Below are positions 29,185 through 38,399 of a DNA stretch of 64,000 nucleotides, piece after piece. The stretch comes from CADEFX01 sp963806735. GTDB taxonomy: Bacteria; Pseudomonadota; Alphaproteobacteria; Rhizobiales; Hyphomicrobiaceae. The notes under the pieces are model-generated. The model did not search any database. It was not told the DNA's origin and was given only the letters and a program-made list of their open reading frames with translations. Each line of letters begins with the position of its first letter. Positions within the stretch are counted from its first letter, which is position 1. The position numbers were made by a program, and so were the translations under genes. Location of the stretch: contig CAWEBE010000042.1 in the NCBI GenBank assembly GCA_963806735.1, positions 72,662 to 136,661 of the forward strand. Direction: 5' to 3'.

Positions 29185-30024
29185 ATGGATGTCGCAGCGC
29201 AACTCATTGTGCAATGGCTTCAGCAGCGCCTCGGTCAACCGTTCGTTGTGGAGAACCGGTCCGGGGCTAGCACCAACATTGCGACCGAGGCCGTCGTTCG
29301 TGCTCCTGCCGATGGTTATACTTTGCTACTGACGACCACGAGCAACCTGCTGAACGGCGCACTGTTCGACAAGCTGAGCTACGACTTCATTCGCGACATA
29401 GCTCCCATCGCCGGCCTGATGCGGACCCCGCTTGTTCTGGTGGTTACGCCATCCTTCCCTGCAACTTCGATCACTGAGTTTATAGCCTATGCTAAGGCGA
29501 ACCCTGGCAAGATCAGCATGGCGAACTTCGGGAACGGAACAATCAGTCACCTCGCTGCGGAATTGTTCAAGATGACGACTGGGATCGAATACGTCCACAT
29601 CCCCTATCGTGGTTCAGGTCCAATGATCCCAGAGTTGCTCAGCGGTCAGGTGCATGCTGCATTCGACAATCTTCCTGCTTCGTTGGAACACATAAAGTCG
29701 GGTAAGTTGATCGGCTTGGCTGTCACCACCTCTGAGCGATCGGTGGCGTTGCCAAATTTGCCAACTGTTATGGAGTACATTGCAGGTTTCTAGGTGAGTG
29801 CAGTTGTAGGTGTCGGTGCTCCAAAACGTACGCCGCCAGCCATCATTGAGAAGCTCAACACGGAGATCAACGCGAGCCTCGCCGATCCCAAGCTCAGAAT
29901 GCGTCTCGCCGATCTCGGAGGATTGTTACTGGATGGTTCTCCAAGTGATTTTGAAAAGCTTATTGAGCGAGAGACCGAAAAATGGGGAAAAGTGATCAAA
30001 TCGGCGGGCATAAAGCTCGAGTGA
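29185..30024 (+). pseudogene. TctC/Bug solute-binding protein, third copy, nonsense mutation and 5' loss
   Basis: Family similarity starts at DVAAQLIVQWLQQRLGQPFVVENRSGAS and runs to WGKVIKSAGIKLE. A TAG at 29791-29793 interrupts the frame where the family has Glu (GF-stop-VSAVVGVGAPKRTP); the same frame resumes at once. The signal peptide and the first beta strand (xxxVPYPAGG) are not in frame upstream. Closest in the window to cassette copy B (IEKLN.EINASLAD is shared). This is a genuine pseudogene rather than an indel artefact, because the defect is a substitution plus 5' loss. Confidence 0.8.
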
Positions 30025-30322
30025 TGGCCGTGGCTCGAGACAAACCGCTATCGCGGTAACCACCGCTGTTTGACTTTCCAGTCAATCGGGCGGGGGAGTT
30101 CGTAGCGGACGTTATTCTTTTCGTCGATGCCGACCGCGAGCCAGCCTTTCGTCGCATAGAAAGTTGCGGCCCGTGTATCGCGCCGCCTGTCGCCGTGAAC
30201 TCATAAGTTGGCGGCTTTGATCAACAGCCTGGCAACCCTCAGGTCGCGTCGGTTTTGGTCCGCTCTTGCCCCATGATCGAACGTCAGCGCGACCGAGCAA
30301 TGGCCCCGTGGGGAGCACAATG
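30025..30322. other. Intergenic with possible coding debris
   Basis: One minus frame ending at TAG 30048-30050 reads ATFYATKGWLAVGIDEKNNV followed by RYELPRPIDWKVKQRWLPR. It looks like the tail of a lost gene (possibly an acetyltransferase) but has no start or family proof. Confidence 0.3.
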
Positions 30323-30580
30323 TCAGCCCAGAATGGCGTATGTGCCGGTGGAGAAGGCAGCCGGCTTCTCTCCGCCGACCTCCCGCACCTCGCACGTACA
30401 GAACGCCAGCGTCCTTCCCAACCGCATTACCTTCGCCTCCAGCAGCGCGTCCGCTTTGGTGACGGGTCGCATATAGTTGATGGTGAGATCGACGTTCTGC
30501 ACCTTTTTGCAGGCCGAGAGACGGTGGGCCACCTGCGGCCGCCGTCTTGGCTCGCAAGTCCGCGAAGAACGCCAGGGCAA
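30323..30580 (-). pseudogene. PaaI-type hotdog thioesterase, C-terminal fragment
   Basis: The frame contains KKVQNVDLTINYMRPVTKAD then ALLEAKVMRLGRTLAFCTCEV and EKPAAFSTGTYAIL, the second half of a hotdog-fold acyl-CoA thioesterase. The first half with the catalytic Asp/Glu and the HGG motif is missing, and the upstream codons are not family-like. Confidence 0.6.
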
Positions 30581-31129
30581 AGTCGCGCCGGTTGCGTGGG
30601 CGGCGAAGCAGCGGCGGCAAAGCCGCCGCTTTCAGAGGGTTAGGAGCAGCAGAGCTGAACCATAAACTAAATCAATTCCAATAAGTAACTGAATAATCAG
30701 AAGTAATTCTTCATACGCAGACATTGCTTTACTCGGGGTTACTGGAGGTGACGGCGCGTATGAATACCGCGCCTAACCTTCGGCCCGCAAGCGGCCTTCT
30801 GGTTGATAGACCGGCAAGTGCCCTTCAAGGAAGGGGGTCTCACCAGGAACGTTCGTGCACAGGCAGCGCACGCACGCGATGCCGGTTGCGGATCTGAGCA
30901 CTAGGCATGTGCAACTTTGCACTGTCTTTAAAAGTGCAGCAGAGGGCAATCGCCAGCAGCCTGACGCCGATGCCCCCGTGCATCGAAGGAGATGAACAAG
31001 GCGATCGGTGAGACCGAGGCATGCGGTGGGCGATGTCGGCAAGGCGACGACGGGGGCCAAGGACTTGAGGCCGTGGTTGCGGAAGCTGCCAAGAGCGGGG
31101 CTAGGCTGAGTTAGGTAGGCGACCATTTA
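30581..31129. other. Intergenic, partly AT-rich
   Basis: No supported gene. Bases ~30660-30730 are markedly AT-rich compared with the surroundings. The segment ends with the CCATTTATCCGAAGTA motif also seen near 25121. Confidence 0.45.
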
Positions 31130-31564
31130 TCCGAAGTAAGCTGGCTACACCTGCAGCTTCCGCCCCATCTGGATCAGACCATTGACCTGGTCTGCTCGGC
31201 CCGACCGTTTGGCGGTGTGCAGTGGTACATGCGCTGCCCTCTCTCGGGTCATCGCTCCTCGGTTCTGTACCGGCCCAGAGGAGCGCCTTTATTTGCCAGC
31301 CAGAAGCACTGGCGCCGGCGCTACGGCTATGTCTCGCAATTCCTGACGGCCAACGATCGCGCCCATCGCAACATCCGTCGTATCGAGGCCCGGCTCTCGC
31401 CGGTGAACCCGAAGGGTGAGGACGACGGCTGCTTCTATCGGGCCAAGGGCATGCGGCAGAAGACCTTCGAGCGGCTGTGGGCCGAGCTCGACCGCAACGA
31501 GGACATCCTGGACGAGGGAGTGGTCCGGGTCGCCGCCCGCCTGATGAAGAGATGGGCCAGATAG
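31130..31564 (+). pseudogene. Conserved rhizobial hypothetical protein, 5'-truncated
   Basis: The frame LQLPPHLDQTIDLVCSARPF leads into GGVQWYMRCPLSGHRSSVLYRPRGAPLFASQKHWRRRYGYVSQ and ends KGMRQKTFERLWAELDRNED. This matches the second half of a ~190-residue family common in Hyphomicrobiales (WWF.CP...R...LYLPPGG..FASR....Y.SQ). No start codon with RBS is found; the first possible GTG is 31217. The function of the family is unknown. Confidence 0.5.
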
Positions 31565-31875
31565 CCAACAGATTTCGATTCGTCGCAGCAAACAATCAAA
31601 GCGGACAGTTTGAAAGACTGACCATCGGCACCGGACATCGCCGCCAGGGCCTCAAATTTGCCCGCCCAGACTCAAACGCTGGTTCTGGCTACCGGGGGCA
31701 TGGTCGAAAATTTCGAGTCTGCAGGCGAATCCTCGAGGCTTTGGAGCTGTATCGGGATGCTGAAGTGGGATTTGCGATCAGTTGCGTGAGCACCGGCGGG
31801 CAGCGTTTGTTCGATTGCATCCATCAGTGCATCGACTAACCTTCAGCCTTCGGACGGACAACCGGGGGCTGAGGT
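31565..31875. other. Intergenic upstream of CHAT gene 2
   Basis: Nothing recognisable except the GGGGGCTGAG ribosome binding site for the GTG at 31876. Confidence 0.4.
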
Positions 31876-34800
31876 GTGGGCAGGACCATTTCCCGATGGG
31901 TCATTTTGACTGAGCTTTTTCTGTGTCTCTTACTTGCGTCACGGTACGGCGCACTTGCCCAGGTTGTCGCTGATGACGCGCGCACCGACCCTTACAAACA
32001 GTTTCATTCGGGCCAGGTAGATCAAGCCGTAGGGGGTTTGGTCGCGCAATTGAAGCAAGCCTCTACGCCCCTCGCGCGGGCTCTTCTTTATCGGGACATC
32101 CTGGAGATGTGCGTTGCTGCAAGCCACTGGGCTTGCGCAGAAGGGGCCATCGAGAATCTCACTCCGCTCTTGCGCGCAAACCCCGACCTACACGGGCTTT
32201 ATCCGACAGTCAGGGTCAATGCCATCAAGCACGCACTTTGGAGGGACGATGAAGCCTTCATTACTCAGAGTTTCCCGACTGGGGCAGTCAACCGCGTTGC
32301 TAACCTAGCGACGCATCCTGCTGCGTTCGCCGAGATCGAGCTCGCCTTGGCCGAATTCGATGCCGAGCGCAACAACCTCAAGTCAGTCGAGGAACGGCTG
32401 TCCTCGGCAATCATGGGTCTCCTGCTTGTTGACCCTAGTCAAACCTACGACATCGGCAAGATTCTCGTCGGTGTCATCAAGGCACATCTGCAATCTCAGG
32501 ACGTTGTCGGCGCGTTTGCCTTTATAGACAAGGTCAATCCATTTCTTCTCCAAATCATTCCACCGCAGAGCGTTCTGTTTGCACAGTACAAGATGCTCAG
32601 AGCCCATTTGCTGGCCTACCTGAATTTTCACGCCATGACGGCTTCAGCATTTCTCGAACTCGAGCCGCTCGTTGCTCCTTTGGAAATAGAGGGCCACGCC
32701 AAGGTCTCCTGGCAAGCAAACGCCAATGGTTTAGCGTCGGCTGCCTTGGTGCTCGCCGGCAAGCCGGAAGAGGCTGCAGCAGTGCACGCCCGGCATCCGA
32801 TGCAACCCCATCGCGAGCAAATCCTGGCAGCGGGACGGTTCAGCACCTATCCGGAGTTCTTCTTTGCAGTCTCCGACGTCTTTCTGGCCGTTGTTGCGAA
32901 TACCAAGCCGGATGCACGGTGGAAGCCGCTCTTCGCGCAGGAGCCTCAGTGGCGCCTTCAACAAATCGAGCTCACCAACATCAACTCTTACCGGCACTAT
33001 TCTTTGGGTCTCATCAACATTACCCACGACAACTCCGCAGAGGGCGAGACCCAGGTTTTGCTCGCCGCATCGCAAAGGATCGACAACTTCGAGAAGCTAT
33101 TGCGCGCCAATTTTGAAGGATTTCCCCTGCCTGACCTGGTGGACAAGATCGTCATCGCCTCAGGTCTCACGCTTGCGGTCAAGCGGGGAGATCGCGAGAG
33201 CGTCAACCTGATTGCTCGCGGCGCCGAGGTCCTCAACCGCAATCTTCGACATCAACTCGTAGATGTCGCTGCGCTCCTTTCAGCACAGCAGAGCCCAAGG
33301 GCCCTCCGGGATGCCCACGCCTACCTTCATCTCATGGGAAAAAAGCGTGAGTGGGAAACCGAGAAGGTGGCCATGCTGCTCGCTCGAAATAGCAATCTCC
33401 CCAATAAAGGCACGCTCATCGGTGAGTACCGTGATGTCACATCCTCCATGCGCCAACTCAAAGGGCGCATTCGCGATGACGGCAACCTCACTGCCGCTCT
33501 CGGTTTGCCGACCGTTGAGGTCTTGCAAAGCACTTTGCAGGTAGGACAGGCATTCATTAGTTACTTTCCCTTCCACGGGGGTATCGGCAAACTCTGTGTT
33601 ACGGCGGACAAAGTTGCGGTTGCTTCGATTGCGGCCACGCCGAACCTGGTGCAGGACATTGCTGCACACATCGCCCGGATCACCGGGTCTGTCTCACAGG
33701 CACCTCATGCTGAAACGGGCATGTCAGATTTCCCGGTAACGTCAGCTCGTTATCTCCACGAAACATTGTTTTCTGGATTGGATGCGTGTTTGCTGCCTGG
33801 AACCCAAGTGACCGTTGCACTTCCACCGGATTTAGCCGGGGTGCCACTGGGAGCCCTTCTCAGGGAAGATCCGCACCAGGCGCTGATCAATGGGGACTAT
33901 CGCAACGTCAAGTGGATGATCCGCGACGTCAGCTTCTCGGTCGTCATCTCAGCACGTCAATTCCTCGCTGCGGCCAAGCGAACGCCAACTGTCAACAGCC
34001 AGCGCTATCTCGGCGTCGGCGATCCGAAATTAAACCGACCGGGCCTTGTCGATAGCGCTGCTTTTGGCAGCAGCGCGCCGACACGCAACGGCGTCTCCGA
34101 CTTTGAGGAATTGCCGGAGACTGCACAGGAGATCAAGGATGCGGCCGCGCTGTTCCCCACTTCGATAACCGATGTGTTGACTGGGCGTGCCGGCACCGAG
34201 GAAGCGTTCCGGAGCAAGCCCCTTGCACAATACGATGTAATTCACTTTGCCACGCACGGGCTCTTTGTGAAGGGAGATCGCGGTGCGACCGACGCCGCGT
34301 TGCTGCTCACTCCTGGCGACGCCGCTGATCCATTCAACGACGGCTTTCTGACTGCGCTCGAGATCTCCCGTCTGTCGCTCAACGCGCGCCTTGTGGTGCT
34401 TTCAGCCTGTAACACAGCCAAGTACGATGTTGCTCAAGCCAATCGCAGCGTACAGGATCTTCACGCGGCCTTTAACGCGGCTGGTGCGGCCACGGTCCTT
34501 GGCTCGTTGTGGCCCGTGAACTCGTTTGCAGCACAACGGCTTGTCACCGACTTTTTCCGGCAATGGCAAGTGCATCAAGGACGCGGTCCGGCTCATGCTT
34601 TGGCCAATGCGGTTCGCCAATACCTGGATGATGCCAGCGCAGCCGAGCAACATCCCTGGTACTGGGCCTCATTCATCGTCACCGGTTATGGCGGCGCCAA
34701 GCAAGTTGCCAAACCCCAGCGTCCTTCGCACCTCGCTCTCGTGGCTTTGAAGGGATTTTCCACTGAAGGGGAGATTATGCGTGCCGCGCCGACCGGCTCA

Positions 34801-35964
34801 GATGTGATGTTCTCCGTCATGGGCGAGCAGGTTGAGCACCGGATGCAAGGCATAGTCACGCGCCGGACCGCAGACGGAACAGAGGTGTGGCGCTCATCCT
34901 CCCGTGAAATCGCAGCTGGTCCTTTGGCCCACCACAAGGGCATAACGTTTTCCGCCGGCGACAAGTATCAAGACGGGACCATTCCCGTCTTGCGCGCCTT
35001 CGATCAGGTCGGTCGGACAGTTTGGGTGCGCGAATTTCCTGATCTTAAGAACTTTCTGTTCAATGATCTCGTCAGCACCAATGCCGAACTCTTCGTCGTG
35101 GCTTTTCCACGTCTATTGCCAAGTGAGGAAGCCCGCCATGCCGTCGTATTGGCATTCGACCACCAAGGTAGGCAAAGGCTCAGTGCAAAAATTCCCATCG
35201 AGCAGCCACGGATCAATATCGGTCTGGACACGCTCACGTCTACCTGGCGCGGCAACCTCGTCGTGGTCCTCAATCATGGCTTGTCCCTTGTTGGGATGAA
35301 GGATGATCCTGCCGGCGTGTTCGGCATGCCCTATCCATGCAATGAAGGTGCTTCGGCACGGGTATTGGAGCTTGATCCCCGCACCCTCCGTATCATGACC
35401 GAGCGCAGTATCCCCGCCTTCCGCGCCGTATCTCTAGTTGCCGGCAAGGACGCGTTGTTCGTCGGCGGGGAGACGCTAAACAAATGCTCGCTGAAGGGTG
35501 TGGCATCGATCTGGCGCTTTGGCCCTCGTGAAGAGCCCAAGGCGCTTTGGAGCGACGACGAGGTCTTCTATAGCGCGGTTCGAGGGCTGGACGTTGAGGG
35601 CAGCACTTTGGTCGCAGCGATCGCCCATGAGCGAACGCTCGGCATTAAGACACTCGGTCCTGGCCGACCCGAACGTGGAGGAAAGCGGTGGGCCGAAGGA
35701 GCCACACTGCGTGAAGGTTCGCTTATCCGTCTTTCGTTCGACGGCAGCGAGCTGGAGCGACAGTATATGTCAGCCGGTGTTGGCATGTATCTTCAAGGTC
35801 TGAAGATCGTTCGGGGCCGTCCAGTGCTCTACGGGAGCTTGGGTGGCCTGCCTGCTCTCACGCACTGGGTTCCCGAGCAGCCGCGTCAGATGAAGCCCAA
35901 GCCCACGGTGCAACGGGCCCCCGCACCGGAGGATTGGCGCATAACCGTTCACAAGGGGCAGTGA
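31876..35964 (+). CDS. Secreted CHAT protease protein 2 with C-terminal beta domain
   Basis: 1362 residues, GTG start. A signal peptide (ISRWVILTELFLCLLLASRYGALAQ) leads into a helical repeat region (about 30-560) that lacks the clear TPR signature of protein 1. The CHAT domain (about 600-960) has His794 in IHFATHGLFVKG and Cys845 in VLSACNTAKYD, with the usual LGSLWPVN and PWYWASFIVTG blocks. After ~970 comes a 390-residue C-terminal region rich in beta strands, with repeats such as GTEVWRSSSREIAAG, VLRAFDQVGRTVWVREF and VLAFDHQGRQRLSAKI. These read like blades of a beta-propeller. This tail is absent from protein 1 and may bind the target. The gene stands alone. Confidence 0.9.
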   Translation: MGRTISRWVILTELFLCLLLASRYGALAQVVADDARTDPYKQFHSGQVDQAVGGLVAQLKQASTPLARALLYRDILEMCVAASHWACAEGAIENLTPLLRANPDLHGLYPTVRVNAIKHALWRDDEAFITQSFPTGAVNRVANLATHPAAFAEIELALAEFDAERNNLKSVEERLSSAIMGLLLVDPSQTYDIGKILVGVIKAHLQSQDVVGAFAFIDKVNPFLLQIIPPQSVLFAQYKMLRAHLLAYLNFHAMTASAFLELEPLVAPLEIEGHAKVSWQANANGLASAALVLAGKPEEAAAVHARHPMQPHREQILAAGRFSTYPEFFFAVSDVFLAVVANTKPDARWKPLFAQEPQWRLQQIELTNINSYRHYSLGLINITHDNSAEGETQVLLAASQRIDNFEKLLRANFEGFPLPDLVDKIVIASGLTLAVKRGDRESVNLIARGAEVLNRNLRHQLVDVAALLSAQQSPRALRDAHAYLHLMGKKREWETEKVAMLLARNSNLPNKGTLIGEYRDVTSSMRQLKGRIRDDGNLTAALGLPTVEVLQSTLQVGQAFISYFPFHGGIGKLCVTADKVAVASIAATPNLVQDIAAHIARITGSVSQAPHAETGMSDFPVTSARYLHETLFSGLDACLLPGTQVTVALPPDLAGVPLGALLREDPHQALINGDYRNVKWMIRDVSFSVVISARQFLAAAKRTPTVNSQRYLGVGDPKLNRPGLVDSAAFGSSAPTRNGVSDFEELPETAQEIKDAAALFPTSITDVLTGRAGTEEAFRSKPLAQYDVIHFATHGLFVKGDRGATDAALLLTPGDAADPFNDGFLTALEISRLSLNARLVVLSACNTAKYDVAQANRSVQDLHAAFNAAGAATVLGSLWPVNSFAAQRLVTDFFRQWQVHQGRGPAHALANAVRQYLDDASAAEQHPWYWASFIVTGYGGAKQVAKPQRPSHLALVALKGFSTEGEIMRAAPTGSDVMFSVMGEQVEHRMQGIVTRRTADGTEVWRSSSREIAAGPLAHHKGITFSAGDKYQDGTIPVLRAFDQVGRTVWVREFPDLKNFLFNDLVSTNAELFVVAFPRLLPSEEARHAVVLAFDHQGRQRLSAKIPIEQPRINIGLDTLTSTWRGNLVVVLNHGLSLVGMKDDPAGVFGMPYPCNEGASARVLELDPRTLRIMTERSIPAFRAVSLVAGKDALFVGGETLNKCSLKGVASIWRFGPREEPKALWSDDEVFYSAVRGLDVEGSTLVAAIAHERTLGIKTLGPGRPERGGKRWAEGATLREGSLIRLSFDGSELERQYMSAGVGMYLQGLKIVRGRPVLYGSLGGLPALTHWVPEQPRQMKPKPTVQRAPAPEDWRITVHKGQ

Positions 35965-36804
35965 AGTACGGGGTCGAAAAGCGATAGCAGCAATAGCGTG
36001 GCCACGGGCGATCTAAAGTAGACTGAAATAGACACTGCACAGATGCTGTTACACCGCTCTACGCGCACCCGCGTCATGGGCTTTTACGGCTTCATTGAAA
36101 AGGTATCATTTGAAATCAAACACAGCGGAGCGCCTCACAAGCAACGATGCCAGACTGAGTATGCAGATGGCGCCAGAACGAGCACTGGCGCCATCTCCAC
36201 TAACACCCAGAGGTGCGCCAACCGGGAGGCACAAAGGCTGGCGCTGTCTGCGCCTAACGAGGGAGATTGATCGGCCGTGGGTGGCCGATGTGCTCGAAGG
36301 AGCCTATGCCGGCGCAATCCTGCGATTGTTTCACAGAAACGCCAAAACTGCCGTTGGCAGGAATGGCAGTCAGATCTCTCAGAAACTAAATGGGAAAACA
36401 CAAGTGCCAAGTTGAGTGCCAATCGCTGCCAAGCGGTTTTGGAAGTGCCAGCGAGCGTGCCTTATCGCGTTTCACGAACTGGCACCGATGGATTCCAGTG
36501 CCAAGACGTACGCCGTCTGGCTGGCATCGGTCGGAAGCTCCTGGCACGTGGTTGCAGGACGACCTGCCAGTGAGCCGTGTGTACGAGGCGGCGATGTCTT
36601 TTCCTTGCACTCCCCTGCCGTACCGGGAGGCGGGAGTTCGCGTCTGGCTACAGAGTTACATCAATCGTGCCAATGTGCTTGGACGACCGGGGCGAGCTCC
36701 GGGCCTGCCGGCGAATGCCGAGAGGTCGCTGCTGATTAAGCTCAACTCAGGTCGCGCTTCCATTCAAACGGACCGCGCCCTAAAACTTGGGGCCTTGCGA
36801 TCGG
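35965..36804. other. Intergenic with repeat copy 2 and recurrent AGTGCCA motif
   Basis: No supported gene. Contains the second 72-bp repeat, then at 36390-36575 about seven copies of (A)GTGCCA or its complement TGGCAC at irregular spacing. Short frames begin in the repeat (MGFYGFIEKVSFEIKHSGAP) but show no family. Confidence 0.4.
36062..36133 (+). repeat. 72-bp direct repeat, copy 2
   Basis: Direct repeat of 24931-25002 with one mismatch. Together the two copies bracket the 11-kb region with both CHAT genes. Confidence 0.9.
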
Positions 36805-37218
36805 CTATGCCCACGACCGGTTTCCCCGATGCCTGACGGCCCCCGAGTGAGGTCCGTGACCGAGTCGATACGGCCGTTTCGTTGGCGGATCGCGTTCACC
36901 TATGCGGTCACCGTCATCGAGGAACTCGATGCGCAGGCCGCAGAACCATCTGTACGCCAGGTTCACCTGCACCTCGCGGCACAGCAGTCGCTCCGAGCGG
37001 ATGGCGAACGCATAGCCGAGGATAAGCATCCGAAGCATGAGCACCGCATCGATCGATGGGCGGCCGAGATGCGAGTAGTGCGGCGCCAGCTCGGCGTGCA
37101 CCCAGGACAGGTCCAGCACGGCAGCGATCTCGCGGACGCGGTGGTCGTCCGGCACCACCTCGTCGAGACAGAACGAATAGAACAGCTGGCCCTGATCCCG
37201 GTTGAGCCGTCCCATCAT
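36805..37218 (-). pseudogene. IS1182-type transposase, N-terminal fragment
   Basis: ATG 37215 or 37218 opens MGRLNRDQGQLFYSFCLDEV followed by HAELAPHYSHLGRPSIDAVLMLRMLILGYAFAIRSERLLCREVQVNLAYRWFCGL. This is the complete DUF772 N-terminal domain of an IS1182-type transposase. After ~105 residues the similarity leaves the frame; a neighbouring frame keeps weak traces (VNAIRQRNGRIDSVTDL). The DDE catalytic domain is gone. Confidence 0.75.
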
Positions 37219-37561
37219 CGCTAGCCTCGCCCGTCATCACTCAGAGCCGGTAAATCACGGTTCAAGGCTTTCAGCAACGCACTTCTGCAACAAAATCGGC
37301 ACGAAGCTGACGTCGGCAGTTCACGTCCGATACGTCAGATGACGAACGCAAAGCGGACGTTCCGAACCGAAAGGCGTCGCGAGGTCCAGACGCGGTTTGT
37401 CCAACGCTTTGACGTTGTAGGCGAGGCTGAAAGCCGTCTGCCCACCCAAACCGCAAGGACGCCTGTCCTGCACAATTTCTACCAACGGCGCCTGACCTTT
37501 CTGCTCAGACCGGTGCACCGCAAGCTGGGCAAGGTCCAACAGGCTCAGTACCGGCCGCAGG
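37219..37561. other. Intergenic
   Basis: No supported gene; only shadow frames on both strands. Confidence 0.4.
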
Positions 37562-37786
37562 TTAGCTATCGCACTGGATCGCCTCAGCCGTCGGCTGAAG
37601 GCCGCACGAGTCCTGGACATACTTCCAGCCAGCCCATGCCATCGCCGCGGCCACAAGGGCCAGCAGCGCGCAACGGGCGAGAGTGCGAGATCGTGGGACA
37701 TGCTCAGCCGGCTGTCGCGCCAGGAGATCGAACAACAACGCAGTACGCGCGCGAGGGTTAGGCATCCGACTTGGGCCTCGGTCCAT
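37562..37786 (-). CDS. Possible small membrane protein
   Basis: A minus frame has ARTALLFDLLARQPAEH, then a hydrophobic helix (RCALLALVAAAMAWAGWKYV) and a short Cys-containing tail. Its 5' end overlaps the resolvase repeat, so the true start is unclear. No family is recognised. Confidence 0.25.
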   Translation of the reverse strand: MDRGPSRMPNPRARTALLFDLLARQPAEHVPRSRTLARCALLALVAAAMAWAGWKYVQDSCGLQPTAEAIQCDS

Positions 37787-37947
37787 TGATTAGGGCCAGC
37801 ACGGACTTTGGATTGTAGGGTCGGCCTTGCTCATTGAGGTGGCCAGCCTTCGCCAGCTCGGCTGAGATCTTCCTAAGGCTCATGCGTTTGCCGGTGACAG
37901 GGCTTGCCCTCCTCAGGCGCTTGGCGAGTCCTACAGCGGCCTCCAAG
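37755..37947 (-). repeat. ~190-bp dispersed repeat (resolvase 3' end), copy B
   Basis: Partner of 11135-11327 with few mismatches. It is part of a longer, less decayed recombinase fragment here. Confidence 0.75.
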
Positions 37948-38190
37948 CTTTCCGCGGCCTCAATGGCGTTGGAGTCGCGAAGCCGCTGCAAACGACTCTT
38001 GCGGCCTTCTACGCGGGCTCCGGTGGCTCTCCTGCGGTCCCTGGCAGCCTTCAGCTTCTTGACGAGGCGGGTCTTCTCGAGCTGGGAGAACACGCCAGCG
38101 ATCTGTCGCATGGCGACCCGCATTTCGTCGTCGCTGTCCGTCAGATCATCGCCGCGGGACGTCAGGACCCGCAGGATTGCAGTAAGCTAC
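37758..38190 (-). pseudogene. Serine recombinase C-terminal fragment, copy B
   Basis: Reading from about 38190 gives AILRVLTSRGDDLTDSDDEM, then RVAMRQIAGVFSQLEKTRLVKKLKAARDRRRATGARVEGRK. This is helix E and the linker of a small serine recombinase, followed by the shared C-terminus. The first ~110 residues with the nucleophile Ser are missing. The last 190 bp is the repeat shared with 11.1 kb. Confidence 0.7.
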
Positions 38191-38208
38191 GGGCGCGTTC
38201 GCCCGGAC

Positions 38209-38391
38209 ATGGCGCCGGGCTGCCCGGAAAAGCTGCCCGACCGCGAGTTTCTGACCTACATCTGGACGTTCGAGACGCGCATCGCTCCACGGATCGAGGC
38301 CGCGATCGACAGGTACAACATGCGGACCCGAACGGTGCGGCTTGCCAGCGACCGCGCCGCGCACGAGTGGCTCGGTAGGTTGATCAACTAA
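38209..38391 (+). CDS. Hypothetical protein or fragment
   Basis: 60 residues (MAPGCPEKLPDREFLTYIWT then FETRIAPRIEAAIDRYNMRT...WLGRLIN). It looks like a helical protein rather than a shadow, but lies directly at the broken end of the recombinase. It may be an orphan 3' part of another gene. No clear RBS. Confidence 0.3.
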   Translation: MAPGCPEKLPDREFLTYIWTFETRIAPRIEAAIDRYNMRTRTVRLASDRAAHEWLGRLIN

Positions 38392-38399
38392 AGCCGGAC

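Noticed and set aside
29791..29793. TAG in the third TctC gene as recoding (pyrrolysine)
   Set aside because: The residue is a surface Glu in the family, the gene also lacks its 5' end, and Pyl machinery is not expected; nonsense mutation.
30773..31126. 117-codon minus-strand frame
   Set aside because: Cys- and Leu-rich low-quality sequence without RBS or family; treated as non-coding.
36538..36560. Sigma-54 promoter-like TGGCACGTGGTTGCA
   Set aside because: The GG to GC spacing is 9 instead of 10 and no gene follows downstream on that strand.
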